Below are positions 11,870 through 24,720 of a stretch of 64,000 nt of DNA, piece by piece (positions within the stretch are counted from its first letter, which is position 1; each line of letters opens with the position of its first letter). The translations under genes were made by a program, and so were the position numbers. The notes below the pieces were generated by a model. That model was not told the DNA's origin. It did not search any database and saw nothing but the letters and a program-made list of their open reading frames with translations. This DNA comes from Heterodera schachtii (taxonomy: Eukaryota; Nematoda; Chromadorea; Rhabditida; Heteroderidae): NCBI GenBank assembly GCA_023374025.1, contig SIJG01000028.1:835134-899133 (forward strand), in the 5' to 3' direction.

Positions 11870-13620
11870 ATATTTGTCTTTCACTTTTAAAATTATGAAA
11901 CCAATTAATTAATTCATAAGGTAGGATTACATAGGTTAGATGAGAACCTTTTTAATATTTAATTATACTTAATTGTTAAAATTTATTTGTTTCTGCACGA
12001 TTTCCTAGTTAAAATTAAGGAAGAAAAATTGAATGTTTGAATAATTTAAAAAATAAAAATTTTCTTATTTGGGCGATGAAAAAAGTAGAACTAAAAACAT
12101 CAAGATATTTTTGTCAATAAATCCAAAAGGAAAATGAGAAGAAAATAGAAATGTATAATCGAATTAGAATGAATAAAAAAATTAATTTAAATTTTTGTTT
12201 ATCTATATCAAAACTAGGATAATCTCTCGTTTTGTTATGCGCTGCCAAGTCATGATCCAATTGAAATTCATTTCTGAAGCGGTAAGGGATTTTAATTTTT
12301 AGTTTACTATTTTCGTATTATATTTTTGCTTTAATTGTGAAGAATGTTTTTTTATTGATTATGGCGTTTTGCCAGGATTAAATACAATTTTTAATAGATT
12401 TTCTTTAATATATTAATGGATTTTATATCCCTTCTATCACCTAAAAATATATAATCCATAGATTTTCTATAATAGATTTCTTTCTATTTATTTACTTTTG
12501 CTATTTAGTTTAAATAAAAATCTAAAATTTGCTTATTTATTTTAAAAAAAATATTTTTAATTAAATTTATTGATTTGTATACTAAGGGTCAATTATTTAA
12601 TATTTATATATTCTAGAATGATTATTCTAAGATAAAATTTAAATTTTAATTTAACAAATACGAGATCACAAAAATATATGGTTGGTTATAATTTTTTTTA
12701 ATTATATTTATTATTTTGAAATCTTCTTTTTCTAAATATTTTTTTTTTCAAATTAAATTTTTATAATTTTAATTTTAAAAAATTTTTCAAATTCAAGTTT
12801 TTAATTATTTTTCTTTTTAATTCTCTTTGATTTTAATTTTTGGGATCTTCTCAGAATAATTAGCTAAATTAGGAAAAAGTTTATTTTTTAGGGCTTCATT
12901 GTCCATATTCTCCACTGTTCTAATTCAGCAAAAACGCAAAAATCTGACATCAATTAATTTGTTATTATTGTGATCTCTCTATATTTAACCATTAAATAGT
13001 TCGATTATTTTTGATTATTCAAAAAAATAAATTTATGTTTTTTAATTATGCGTTTTTCATAAATTTTGCATGTGGTTGAACTGTTAATTTTTGATATATA
13101 TTTTCTTCTTTTTTTCTTTTTCGGTAATTATATATTAAATTTTGTTTATAGACTCTTTATTAACAAGTTTGTGCAATAAGATGATGAATTTTTACTCATG
13201 TTCACCACTTCCACAACATTCTGGATAATGTGTTACTTTAAATAAAATAAAACATTTAATGTAAATATTTGCTTTCTAATTTTATATTATAGTTATTAAA
13301 AAAAAAGAGTTAAAATTTAAATTTTTTTTTCAAGCTTGGTAGGAAAGTAGGTGTTATCAAATGTAGGCGTTCACTAATTGCGATACTTAGAGTACAATTG
13401 TTTTTATTATTTTTTGTGTTCGAATTTTCTTAAATGCTAATTATTTTTAATTAACTTAGAACATAAATAATTTTTATAAAAAAGTAAATTTAAATAGGTT
13501 ATTTTTTCCAGCCGAAAATTTCTGCAAAAACCTGTAAAGGGTTTTTTTCTTAGTTTTTTTCATTTAGTTAGACATGTCTTTGTTTAAAGTTTATTATTTT
13601 TACAAGTTGGTTTCTTTAGT
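11870..13620. other. AT-rich spacer with one diverged duplicate patch
   Basis: No gene was seen. The sequence turns from A-rich to T-rich near 12.2 kb. A segment at 13270-13345 (TATTATAGTTATTAAA, then GAGTTAAAATTTAAATTT) resembles 16845-16912 (TATTATAGTCATTAAA, then GAGTTAAAATATTAAATTT), a first hint that 13-15 kb and 16.8-18 kb are old copies of one another. Confidence 0.4.
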
Positions 13621-13624
13621 TTCA

Positions 13625-14165
13625 TGGTATCGCTTGAGACGATCGTGAACCAGCACTAAAATTTTTATAATAGCATCAGCAAAAGTATTTAATTGACAAA
13701 ATATTAAGGTTTGAAGTTAAATATTTTGAAAATCACCAAAATTTCGAACTTCACGATCTGAAGAGTAGTAATGTTTCGTTGGCAAAAACAAAATCTCGGG
13801 AACGGGAATAGGTAGAGGGCTGAAATTTGGCATGGGTATGCAGCCTGGGACGGGGCATTCAGGAAAATTATAGGTTTTTTGATCAGAGTGCCAACTGAGT
13901 ACCAGGGACTAATTTTCCGTTTTTGCTTGCATTCTTGAGCCCATAACTTTTTTTTCAAAACCAGAATCAAAAAGTGTCCGCTGGGAGGGTCACAAAATTT
14001 TCAGCACCAATTTAGGATTTTTTGCCGATTTTTACTGGAAAAACGGAGACCACTTCCAAAACATAGTTTTTCGAAATTTCAAATCTTTTTACAACCCAAT
14101 AGTTATCTAGGTTGCGAAGCTCAAGAAGCGCGAAGCGCTTTATCCCAGGCCCAGATCATTTTGAG
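13625..14165. repeat. G+C-richer island ending in the 45-bp hairpin repeat
   Basis: About 540 bp with much higher sequence complexity than its surroundings. It starts near CGCTTGAGACGATCGTGAACC and ends with the 45-bp segment (14111-14158) that recurs at 15711. An 88-codon minus-strand frame (13704-13970) crosses it, but its residues follow the repeat composition and it ends in a decayed Phe/Ile-rich stretch, so I do not call a protein. The sharp composition edges suggest an inserted mobile element. I could not find matching terminal repeats or a target duplication. Confidence 0.4.
14111..14158 (+). repeat. 45-bp hairpin repeat, copy 1
   Basis: The segment runs from CTAGGT through GCGAAGCTCAAGAAGCGC to TTATCCCAGG and CCAGAT. 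It contains a perfect inverted repeat, AAGCGC and GCGCTT around a GAA loop. The same 45 bp, with three or four changes, occurs at 15711-15757. Its conservation stands out against the decayed flanks. Confidence 0.65.
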
Positions 14166-14169
14166 GATA

Positions 14170-15425
14170 ATTATAGTAAATTTCCTTTTTCAAATATTTA
14201 TTATTATATTTATCAGTTATAAGGGGGAATATTTTTATTGACATTATTTATCATTTATTCCTATCTTTTAATTATTCTGTGTTTATATTAATATAAACTT
14301 TATTTAGGTTCTTTCATGCTAGAAGTATTTAAATGTTTTCACATCGTTTTATTCTTTATTTGTTAATATTTATAAAAAAAATTATCGAATTGCTTTATTA
14401 AAATATGATTTTATTTATATTAAATATTTTTTTATGTATTTGAAAGGAGTTTTTATCTATTACAAATTTAAAAAAGAATTTTTCTTAATTATCATATAAT
14501 GGTTAATTTTAAAATAATATTACAAAAATCGTGCAAAGCGAACTAAGAGCTTGGAGAAACACCGATTTCTGTTTTAATTTATTAATTTATTGAATTCATA
14601 AATTTTATTTATATAGAGTATAATTATTCAATTTTGTATATGCAAAGCATTAGAAGGCTTAATGTTTATAAATTATTTCTTATTATAAAATCAAATATGT
14701 TATTAATTTTACTATTTTATACAGCGGTGCTTATTTATAAAATTTCAGTAATAATTATTTATTTTATATAACGTAATTACCGTATTATTTTAATTATTAT
14801 TTAATCATTATTTTCTAAAGGGATTAATTGAAAGATAATTTTGGAATTTGTGTTTTATTTATAAAAGGTTTCACCAAAAAATAATCTTACTGTGGACAAA
14901 ATAGATTTTAATATTTAAATGTGTTAAGGTACAAAAATCTAGTTTTATCTTCTGGTTTTATCCTTTAAATATATGTGATAAATTAAATAACATTTTTGTT
15001 TTTAATAATATTCCATTATATTTTGGAAAAGATTAATAATTTGTGGAAATTTAATGAATAATTAAAGCCGACGATAGAAAGTATTATTTTACGATTTTGA
15101 TTATTGATTTACTTCCTATTTTATATGTTGTTCTCAGTATAAGTATAAATAATAATAATCTTACTTTTTTTAATTTCTTTTTTGAATTTTTTTGATACAT
15201 TAAATTTTTTATAAATAATTTTTCTAAAAATCATTGAAGAGTTGATAAATATTTTTTTAGTTTAAAATTTTATTTGTTTTAATGAATTTCAAATAAAACT
15301 AAAAAAGATTTTTAAAATATTATTTTTTAATTAATATCTTTTCTATCAATTATTTGTCAAAATATTTTTAACTTATTTAATAAAAAGTCGTTTTAATTAA
15401 ATGAATATTTTACTTTTTATTTCAA
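14170..15425. other. T-rich spacer
   Basis: No gene. The patch 14715-14790 (TTTTATACAGCGGTGCTTA, then TTATTTATTTTATATAACG) is a diverged relative of 17812-17875 (TTTTATACAGCGATACTTA, then TTATTTATTTTATATGATA), which places it in the repeat family described at 17.8 and 56.7 kb. Confidence 0.45.
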
Positions 15426-15429
15426 CCAT

Positions 15430-15693
15430 TGTGTACCTCTTCTAATCACTGTTATACCACTTCTATCACTGTTGTACCTCTTTTAATCACTTTTGTACCT
15501 CTTCTCATCACTGTTGTACCTCTTCTTACCATATTTTGTAGCTATTCTAATCACTTTTTTACCTCTTCTAACATTTGTTGTACCTCTTTTACCATATTTT
15601 GTAGCTATTCTAATCACTTTTTTACCTCTTCTAACATTTGTTGTACCTCTTTTACCATATTTTGTAGCTCTTTGGAATCTTCTCTCCCTATAA
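15430..15693 (+). repeat. Minisatellite: 21-bp units in a 63-bp higher-order repeat
   Basis: The basic unit is about 21 bp, TGTACCTCTTCTAATCACTGT and variants. From 15512 onward three variant units form a 63-bp trimer: GTAGCTATTC starts at 15538 and again at 15601. Because 63 is divisible by three, long frames stay open on both strands here; they are consequences of the repeat, not genes. The trimer is more homogeneous than the single 21-mers to its left, as expected if the longer unit was amplified later. Confidence 0.85.
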
Positions 15694-15710
15694 GTCATGA
15701 TCAGGCCTAG

Positions 15711-15757
15711 GTAGCGAAGCTCAAGAAGCGCGAAGCGCTTTATCCCAGGTCCAGATT
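15711..15757 (+). repeat. 45-bp hairpin repeat, copy 2
   Basis: The copy runs from CCTAGGT through GCGAAGCTCAAGAAGCGC and TTATCCCAGG to TCCAGATT, and begins 18 bp after the minisatellite. It shares with 14111-14158 the perfect AAGCGC-GAA-GCGCTT hairpin. The richer tail GACGGTTCACGCACCCG (15759-15775) is not present in copy 1. Confidence 0.65.
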
Positions 15758-15775
15758 CGACGGTTCACGCACCCG

Positions 15776-17800
15776 TTATTATCTATATCAAATTATTTTT
15801 CTTTTTTTCGATTTTGTTTTTACTGTAATAAAATAGAAAATTAGTGTTTTTTTATTTTTTACTCAAAATAAATCAATGTAATCTAATCTAATAATAAAAT
15901 TTTTAATTTATTTGTTTTAATGTTTGTTTTATTTATTTTCGTCTATATCTGTTTTATGTTATTTAATTAATAAATCAATTTAATTTTTATTTTTATTATT
16001 CAAAATAATTAAACCTTATATAATAAATATAGTTTTTTATTTATTTCTCAATTTGCTTACATCACTACAATTTTTAGATTGCTAGCATAGTATTTGGTTT
16101 TTTTTGCTTTAATTCACAAAACTTGTGTTTATTTGAATTTTTTTTAATTTTAAGCTTAACAGTCTCCTCTATTGTGAACGGAGATGGTAATTATAGTAAT
16201 CTTGAACATATTTTTTTTATTGCGATAATACTTTTAAATCTATTTTTAACAAATTTTGATGTGATTATTTTATAAAAGTGGCCATAGTAATTACGTTATT
16301 AAACAAAACTACACATTGTGTCAAATGAGTTATTTTTAAAGTAAATACCTTAATTATAGTAATTTATTTTTAATTATTTAATTATAATTTTGACATTTCG
16401 TTTTCCATTTATTTTGAAACTAACAATAACCTTAATTTTTTATTAAATCTAAAAATCTTCTAATTTTATTATATGATTAATAAGAATTTAGCTTTACATA
16501 AATTACCCACTACTGCTCATTTCATTATTGATTTGAATGGAATTTAAAAAGTGATTATAATAAATTTAACTATTTTTAGTCAAAGTAATTAATTTGATAA
16601 ATAAAACATAATGATTTCAAATGTTTTATAATTTAATATTTTAAAAACATATTTTCTTTTTTCATGTCTCACTTATTCCTTTTGACATTGTTATACCATT
16701 AATAAATTTAATACTTTAATCAGGACATGTTGTTAAAAATATTTATTTATAAAAATTTATTGCTTTTAATAATTGTATTGCTTCCTGGAAAGCCTGTCAT
16801 TTAGTTTTTGAGCATATAATTATCATTAATGTATAATATTAGCTTTATAATTTATATTATAGTCATTAAATATAATAATAGAGTTAAAATATTAAATTTT
16901 CTTTGCTTAGTTCAATGGCTTACTAGTAGTCTAACATAAATAAAATGTTATTGATTTATTGTTTACGTTTCTTAACATTTAATGCTAACGTATTCCGATT
17001 TCTGTGTGCTAAAGAACACTGAATTTACATCATAAGCACGATTTGTTATTATTTTTTGTATTATGATTATTATTTTTTGCTTAAATCAATGTTCGAAATA
17101 CAATTTTTATCGTTTAAGTCTCATAATAATTTATGCAATTGAATCCCAATTTTTTGACAGTGAAAGAATTTGTTTTTTTTGGTTTATTAGCCTATTTTCT
17201 TGGTTTTTATTAAAAAATAAACATATTTTAACATATAATATCACCCAATAATAACAGATTTTTTGCTAATTTACATAAAATTTTTGACGTTTAATAGGTT
17301 TTACAGTTTATAAATTGAATTAAAGTTTTTTTTGTTATATATAAGCTTTATTTTCGTTTCTATATTTAAATATAATTCAATCCAACTTTATTTAATTTTA
17401 GAAATCGCATTCTATAAATTGGTTAACTATGAGATAAATTAGTGTTCCAAGCGTCCATTTTATCGCTCCTCGCATTTGCTATAACTATTATTTATTTATT
17501 TCACGCCATTTTTTTATTTTGTTAATTTACATTTTTTTCAATTAAATTGTTAATCCGTTATGTGAGGATTCATTATTAATTTTAGTCAACATTTAACAAA
17601 GATCAGAAAAATTAAAAACAATTAAACTCGATCAGATTATTGATCTTGAGCCTCCTTGGCCAAGAGACTTCGACGTCGCACAGATCCTAATAACTTTTGT
17701 AATTAAAAAATGTAATTTTCATAAAAAACGCATACTTAACGTTATTTTATTATTATAAAATAATTTATATTAAAAATTCTTTAAATTATGCATAACTTTT
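15776..17800. other. T-rich spacer
   Basis: No gene is supported. A 62-codon frame at 17063-17251 has only the biased composition expected of AT-rich DNA. A richer patch at 17645-17692 (TTGAGCCTCCTTGGCCAAG, then ACTTCGACGTCGCACAG) is too short to classify. 16845-16912 resembles 13270-13345. Confidence 0.4.
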
Positions 17801-17811
17801 AATTTTAGCAC

Positions 17812-17998
17812 TTTTATACAGCGATACTTAGTTACTCGTTTTGAAGTAAAATATTATTTATTTTATATGATATAATTTCCAATTATTAGCAAAAATTTAT
17901 TTTTTAATCGTGGTTTTATTTAACAATTTCGATTCCTTGAACATTTTGACAAAACCAATTTTGTATAACGCAATTTTTGTTCAATATTTTTACTTTTT
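17812..17998 (+). repeat. Dispersed T-rich repeat, copy at 17.8 kb (pairs with 56665-56815)
   Basis: The core CCAATTATTAGCAAAAATTT, then ATTTTTTAATCGTGGTTTTA and CAATTTCGATTCCTT, matches 56671-56740 closely, with the same order and orientation. Similarity continues through TTTTGACAAAACCAATTTT and CAATTTTTGTTCAATATTTTT. The left part (TTTTATACAGCG) also matches 14715, giving at least three members in this window. The element type is unknown. Confidence 0.62.
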
Positions 17999-17999
17999 T

Positions 18000-20797
18000 T
18001 TTCGTTATTTTATCGATAAAATTATCTGAATGCCGAAGTATTTAGAAACAATATTTTTCGATATAAAAAATTTTAAAATGGGTCATGAATGAATTTGAGT
18101 TTTGGATGTAAATTTAGATAATTTCATTTAAATTTAATATTAATTTTTGTATTAATAATGCAAACCTTATAATAAACTTTAATTTATTATATATTTGAAA
18201 AATCAAAATAATAATAAAAAAGACTAGTTTTTTAAGTTTTTGCTCAAAAAATTACCAAATTTTGCGTCAAAACTGAATATTTCTTGATAAAAGAGCGACA
18301 TTGTGCCATAAATTTCAAATTTATGAGTAAATCAGAACAAAATTGGCCAACAAATTAAAGTTACATTTTTCATTGAATTGAAGAAACGAAATGTTCTAAA
18401 ACGAAATTTAAATAAAGATAATTCAAAACGAAATATATGGCAAATAAATGTAAAAAAAATTCAATAATTATACAAAATGTATGATATATTAAATAAATAC
18501 AATAATAAAGAAATAAAGCATATGAAAAAAAAAAAGTAAAAGACAGTGCAAAAGCATTTGGTGCACAATTTGATTAGTTTCAGCATAAAAAGGAACAAAG
18601 GGAAAAAATATTTAAAAAAATTTAGTAAAATTTATAGCATAAATAAATTATTTTTAGAAAGGAAAATAAAAAATCTTTATTTACAAAAATATAATAGAAT
18701 ATAAAAATATTTAATTATATTTTCCAACAAAAAATTAATGAATTGGAAAGAAAGTAAAAAATACAAACATGAGATAAGACATAAAATATTTACATGGTTT
18801 GATTAATATTAAACAGATTAATGGCAAAAATATTCATAATTAAAATTTCAAATAAAATGTTTTCGTTTGAAACGAACTTCTTTTTATCTAAGAGATCTGC
18901 CAATGCGCTTTATCAATAATCTTGGAAAAAATCTAAATTTTAATTTTTCTTTTAGTTCCAGCAAATATGTTTAATAAAATAAACAAGAAATAATTAATAT
19001 TCTATATATAACATCATTAATTTAAAACAACAATTTTAAAAAATGACCGCGAAAATAATACTGATATCTTGAGTAAAATGAAAAAGCAAAAAATAAAATG
19101 ATGAAATATAAAAAATGTACAAGAAACCTACAAAATATTTTGTAACTTCTATACCAAATGGGATTCAATATAAATTACCATATATAATTTTTAATAAGGC
19201 AAAAAGTTGTTAAAAATTAAAAGGCTAATTTTATTATATAGTCAAATGAGAAATAAATAAATAATTTTGAAAAAATATTTAAATATAGAAAGCAGCAATT
19301 AGATTATAAGCACAAATAAATAGAATTTAATTTAAAAATCAATGCTGTCAATCAACAAAATCCATACCTGAATTATTATTAGCATTAAACAAGAATATTA
19401 GTATAAAATTATTCAATTAATAAGAAAAACTAAAAATGTTCTCATTTTTATTTTCAAAACATAAATTTACTAAATTAATCTTATGATTCTATGAATATAA
19501 AAATTAGGAATTTTCCATAAAAAATGTTTTTCAAAATAAAACAAAAATTCTTTAAATTGAAGAAAAATTGGATGTATTCAGCAATTTGTTAAATGAATAC
19601 AAAAAGAAAATTCTTAAATAATATTTCGAAAATTGGACTTCGCATCAAAAATAATCAGAAAAAAAAATGTATATGATTATGTAATATTAAAAACTTCAAT
19701 AAAGAAACATAATAAAATGATTAGTTTGAAAAAAGGAAACCATGAAACTATGTTGGGAATGTTGGGAAGAGGGCATGAAAAATATAATGCACGCAATTAT
19801 TTTCATAATAATTATTTAAATTTAAAGTCAAAAAATAAATATCTTTCTTTATTTAATATATAAACAAATGTATTCAAATAATAATTTAATATCTTTAAAA
19901 AAATAATGAGTTTTTCCTATAGCTGTCAAAATATATATATTGGTTTGATTCACACCCTAAAGAGATAGAAGAAAACCGCAAAAATATTGACTATTAATAA
20001 ATTTAAGATTAATCATAAATACAAAAATTATATAATTCTGAATTTTTAATAAATAAAATCCACAAGTAACTAATTACAGTAAAATAAAAAAGAACCCATT
20101 TTACAACAATTATTATACTAAAAAACAAATAGGTTAGTTATCAAATTTTGTTAGTTTAATAGAAAAAGTGAAAATAAAAGAAGAATGTTAATACGCTTAC
20201 AATTTTCTTATGGAAATTAATATTGTATAAAATTAAATAATTGTTTATTAAAATTGATTTAACATAAAAAATAATTAATTTTTAACGCAAGAAACAAAAA
20301 AAATCAACTTTTCTTTATACGCAATGTAAATAAAAAATAAAATAAATTATTTACTATGCATTCATTTTTTTTTATACAAAATAGTAATGCAACGAATAAA
20401 CTTTAAGAAACTAATTTAAAAAATTGAATGATTTATCGCGATTGTTAAATAGAAACAACAGAGATGATCTTATTATATAAATTTAATTTATACTTTTGAT
20501 GAACTAACTGATTAAGGTAAAAAGATGCAAAAATTCACATACAAGAATTATAAGAACAGTAAATTAAATAATAGCACGAATATATTAATTATTTAGAGAT
20601 TAAAAAAGACTTTTATTAAACAGATTAAATTGAATATAAAAATTTAATGAATATTTAAATTGGAATAATAAGCCACTATGCGAATTTAAAATGGAAAAAA
20701 ATTTTAAAGCATAATTAATTAAAAAGTAGCAAAATGATAAACAAAAAAAAATTGTAATAAATTTATTTAATTTTATAATTTAAGGGCTACAATAAAA
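18000..20797. other. AT-rich spacer with a strand-composition switch
   Basis: Around 18.1-18.3 kb the plus strand changes from T-rich to A-rich, and it stays A-rich to about 25.9 kb. There is no gene; a 76-codon frame at 19633 is Lys/Asn/Ile-rich with no domain and is probably chance. Confidence 0.4.
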
Positions 20798-20867
20798 GTT
20801 TCATAATTCTGGAATCAAATTAGTTTATTAATGTTTCATAATTCTGGAATCAAATTAGTTTATTAAG
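20798..20867 (+). repeat. 35-bp tandem duplication
   Basis: Two identical copies of GTTTCATAATTCTGGAATC plus AAATTAGTTTATTAAT, 35 bp apart. They are identical over essentially the whole unit, so the duplication is recent. Confidence 0.85.
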
Positions 20868-22590
20868 TTTTATGAGTTTAATTACTTTAATATAACTTTC
20901 TCAAATAAATTTTTTAAAGGAAAAAATTAATATAAAAATTTCTTAAACGCGTATAAAAAAAATTCAACAAAAATTATAGTATTATTTGATTTTTTGTCAC
21001 AAAAAATAAGCCAAAAAATTTTTTAGCTGAATTTATTAAAATAATTAGATTTATTACGAATCTTCATCAAGAAGATTTTATTTATTTGATAATCTGTATT
21101 AAGCACATCCTTCGAATAGTTTACTCTAAATCAGGAAAACAAAGTCACATCAGTTCCTTCACATATATACAAATTAATTGTATTTATTTAAAATAAATTT
21201 TATCAAAACTTGGATCACATTAAATCTTCAAGCAAAAATTTTTATATAAAGCAAAAATTTATATAAGTAAATATGGTAATATTTTACGACTAAAACAATA
21301 CTTTAAAAAGATGCAAAACTTTCAGATAAAAATAATTATTAATAAAAAAAGAAAAACAATTAAAAACACATTTATTAAAATAAAAAAAGTAGAAAGAAAC
21401 CCACGAATTAAAAAGCATGCGCAATCGTAAACGAAGCTGTGATACGAATATTTTTATTTTTCACATCCATACCAATTTAACAAAAGCAAAAATTTTCTGC
21501 TTATATATATGCAGACAGAATTAAAAAATAATTTCATTGATAAATGTAATTTATACGAAATTGGTTCACTCCAAGAAACATTATGCAGAATAAATAAGAA
21601 AAGAATTAAGCATGGAGAAACAAAGAGGTTAAATAATGCATAAAATTATCTTTTAACACAAAAGCGAACAAAAATTTCTGGTAAAATAAAATTATAATTG
21701 ATAAATTAAAGCCATTAATAATACTGGAAAACAATGTTCGGCGCTGAATCGGGATGACTTGACAAGAAAAGAAAAAAGAAAATAATCCACTAAAAATCAT
21801 CAAAAAAAAGAAATGGCATTAGAAAGCAAAATTCAGCGCTGAGCTAAAAATGTCATAGGATCTTACCCTCACGGCAAGAATTATAAAAGTATTAATGATA
21901 GTTTTAAAAAACATTAGAAATATATTTTAATTTAGAAATGATCTGTAAAATTTTGCTCATTAATAACTTAAGAAGTCTATAATAATATTTAAATAAGTTT
22001 AGCGGTAAAATACGGTAGCTTAAAGTGACGAAACAATTTAAAATGAGCATAGTTGCCATTCGAGAGATATGATAAATTTAAATATCAACTGAAAATGTTA
22101 ATTCAATTTTTTTAATTTCAAAAAAGCAGCTAAAAAATGTTTTTCGCTGTTCAAACTACGATTGTTTAAAGAATTTTATAATTAATGAAAAATAAAAAGT
22201 TATAACGGAAACAATCATTTTTATAATAAATTTTTCTTTCAAATATATAGATAATAAAATTTATATATTTATACAATTTTTCTGAATTGTAAATAAACAA
22301 TTAAACGAAATAATAAAAATGAAGATAAAATAATAATTACCTCAAAAAGTAAATAATTAAAAAAAGTGCGTTAAACAGAATAATTGAAAGAAAGGTTCGA
22401 AAAAATGAAAAATTAAATTCAAAAATATTTAAAAAATCACAAAAGGTGACAAAAAAGAAATAAAAAATAACTGTTTTTAATGAAAATATATCAACATTTT
22501 AAATATTTTGAAAAAAAAATTAATAATATACGATATAAAGAACATGTGAACTACCTAAGGATTTTATTTGGGGTCCAAATTAAATCGCAA
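20868..22590. other. A-rich spacer
   Basis: No gene. Between 21730 and 21880 a richer patch holds two related palindromic motifs (GGCGCTGAATC and TTCAGCGCTGAG, the latter containing the perfect palindrome TCAGCGCTGA). I cannot assign them. Confidence 0.4.
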
Positions 22591-22591
22591 G

Positions 22592-22915
22592 GCGGGTGGA
22601 GATTATCGACATATTATTTTTGGCGAGGTGTTAAATTTAATCCAACAAAAAGGCTTAAATATTATAATAATTTTATATTCATTACCAAAAGTATGGATTT
22701 CTCAGAGGATATTTAGTGCCAAGAAAAATATGAGTGAAAATTTTTTAAGAGAAATATTATGTAATAATGTAATTAATGAGATAAATCATCGAAAATACAA
22801 TAATTTGCGATTCTGAGTTATTTTTAAAAAAAGAACGAACTTGTGAATTAAAATGGGTTTTTGTTTTCTAAAAAAATAAATTTTGACATAATTTGAAAAC
22901 GTTTCATAAATAAAA
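22592..22915 (+). repeat. Dispersed repeat with a decayed conserved reading frame, plus copy
   Basis: About 320 bp are repeated in inverted orientation at 54282-54608. The shared frame reads FWRGVKFNPTKRLKYYNNFI in both copies, then GYLVPRKNMSENF in the minus copy and a frameshifted NMSENFLREI here, ending KYNNLRF and a stop in both. In this copy the first half lies in one frame (22480-22716) and the second in another (22568-22816), so one or more indels separate them. Agreement of protein reading between diverged copies suggests a former coding segment of a mobile element. I recognise no family. Confidence 0.6.
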
Positions 22916-24105
22916 CTTAAAATAATCGTTTATCATATAAATTATAATTTAAATTATAAACAATAGAATCTCAAAGAAGACACGTAAAAACCTTAAATAT
23001 ATCTAAATTTAACGAAAGATATCAAATAAAAATTTTACAAATGAATTATATATTTTTTTTATATAAAAATAATTCTATCAAAAATTATTTAAGCTAAATA
23101 TAATTAATTGTTCCCCGATGTATAAATTAACATAAATGCAGAAATAGTAATTACATATAAATTTGTATTAAACAGTTATTTACATAAAGGATTATAAATT
23201 ATAATTTTATAGTAAATGAATTAGGAAATTTAAAAAAGATTAACATTTATATTAAAAATTTAAAACATAAAATAACCTACAAATTTGTTAACATACCCGA
23301 GAAGGTTGACAATTTGAAAGAAGCAATTGATATGCATAAACATCACAATAAATTTGAAAATAATTATCGAAAAATAAATTTTAAAGATTTATTGCAAATA
23401 TAGATGAGGAATCAATTAATTAGAAATTAATAAAGTGAAAATGAACAAGCATTTTTATTAAAAAGTAAAAATTTATTTATTTCTTTCGATATCATTATAA
23501 TTCAAAAACGCATTTATTATATTTTAATTAGCTTATAAATTAAATTTTTCTTTTATAAAATAACTCAAGAATTATATGGATTGAAGGAATTGCTAGAATC
23601 GACAGAAAAAAAGTTTAAAGAAAAAGAAATAAATATAAAATATATCCTTTACATAGGATTACGGCTTTGTTTTTCATTATTTAAGCTGGAAAATGAGCAT
23701 CAAAGTTACGAGTTATCAGCTGTACAATCTCAATAACAAAAATACGAACTTGCTTCATGTTTCAGGCCCATAGTAAATACAGAAAAATATCAAATAATTT
23801 TAAAAACAAAATAAAAAATGAATAAATTAATTAAAAACGGTAAATATAATTATAATTCTTATGTTGGAAATGGCCAAAATAATTTTTGCGAAAAAGATAA
23901 AACCAATTAAACAATGATAAATTCCCCTGACAAAGTTTTGTTCGGAAGATTGGAAAAAATCAAAGATTATAATAAAACATAATGTTGTTATTTTTAATAA
24001 AATATTTTTATCTGCCCTTTTTAAAAATCATTAAAATATATCAAAAAAAATTTAATTTTTCAAAACTGTATAATAATTAATATTACTAACTATAAAGCTA
24101 AAATT
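22916..24105. other. A-rich spacer
   Basis: No gene and no clear repeat. A richer patch at 23640-23770 contains no usable frame. Confidence 0.4.
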
Positions 24106-24109
24106 TACT

Positions 24110-24720
24110 ATAATTGCTATAATAATTATAATCAGTACATTGTTAAGTATAAAATTGACCAGCAGCACGTTGCCAAATTTGAATAAAAAACTTCAAATAA
24201 AGCTTTTTCATTCATTATTTTAGACTCGGCTGATCGCAATCGCACGGAAGGTAAAATATTAAATAAACTAAAATTTCATCAAAAGCCATTAAATTGAATA
24301 AAAAAATAATCAGTACCATATTGACGCTCATATAATAGAATAATTTAAATTGTTAAATTTAAGTTCAATTGCACGATGTTGCTGAGAATGTTATCGAAGC
24401 GGGTAATATTAAAATTTTCGGACATAAATAAAAATGACCAATTAAAAGTGCGAAAGTTGTGTAATTCGTAAAATGTGGTATGTTAAAGGATCAATATTGC
24501 TATATTTTCAATTGTAAAAATAATCAGCAAAACATTTACAGAATTCGTTAAAATGATCGAATACCAAATACATAAAAATGAACCAATTTAAGGTGCACAG
24601 GTCATCCAAATTCTTGAGCGGGGTATGTTACGGTTGATTATCTTTATAATTCAAATTTAAAATTAATCAATTTAAGGAACCAAAGTAGTCCAAAGCACCG
24701 TTTTATTAAATAAATAGCTA
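24110..24720 (+). repeat. Degenerate tandem array
   Basis: Diverged units can be laid over each other: ATAAAAATGACCAATTAAAAG (24428), ATAAAAATGAACCAATTTAA (24572) and ATCAATTTAAGGAACCAAAG (24664). Each is followed by a related segment ending GGTATGTTA or CACCG. A second shared motif, ATAATCAGTACAT or ATAATCAGCAAAACATT, recurs at about 24133, 24307 and 24520. Spacing is uneven (about 90-210 bp), so this is an old, eroded array or several nested insertions. Confidence 0.42.

Noticed and set aside
13704..13970. 88-codon minus-strand frame in the G+C island
   Set aside because: No domain, no support from a second copy, and the C-terminal end is Phe/Ile-rich spacer sequence. The island itself looks like inserted repeat DNA.
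15429..15710. Open frames of 66-93 codons on both strands
   Set aside because: Produced by the 21/63-bp repeat; the residues only mirror the unit (VVPLL, SNHFFTS).
17645..17692. Richer patch considered as an exon or small RNA
   Set aside because: Only about 48 bp, no open frame context, no stem beyond a CGACGTCG palindrome.
19633..19863. 76-codon plus-strand frame
   Set aside because: Lys/Asn-rich, no motif, no conservation evidence.
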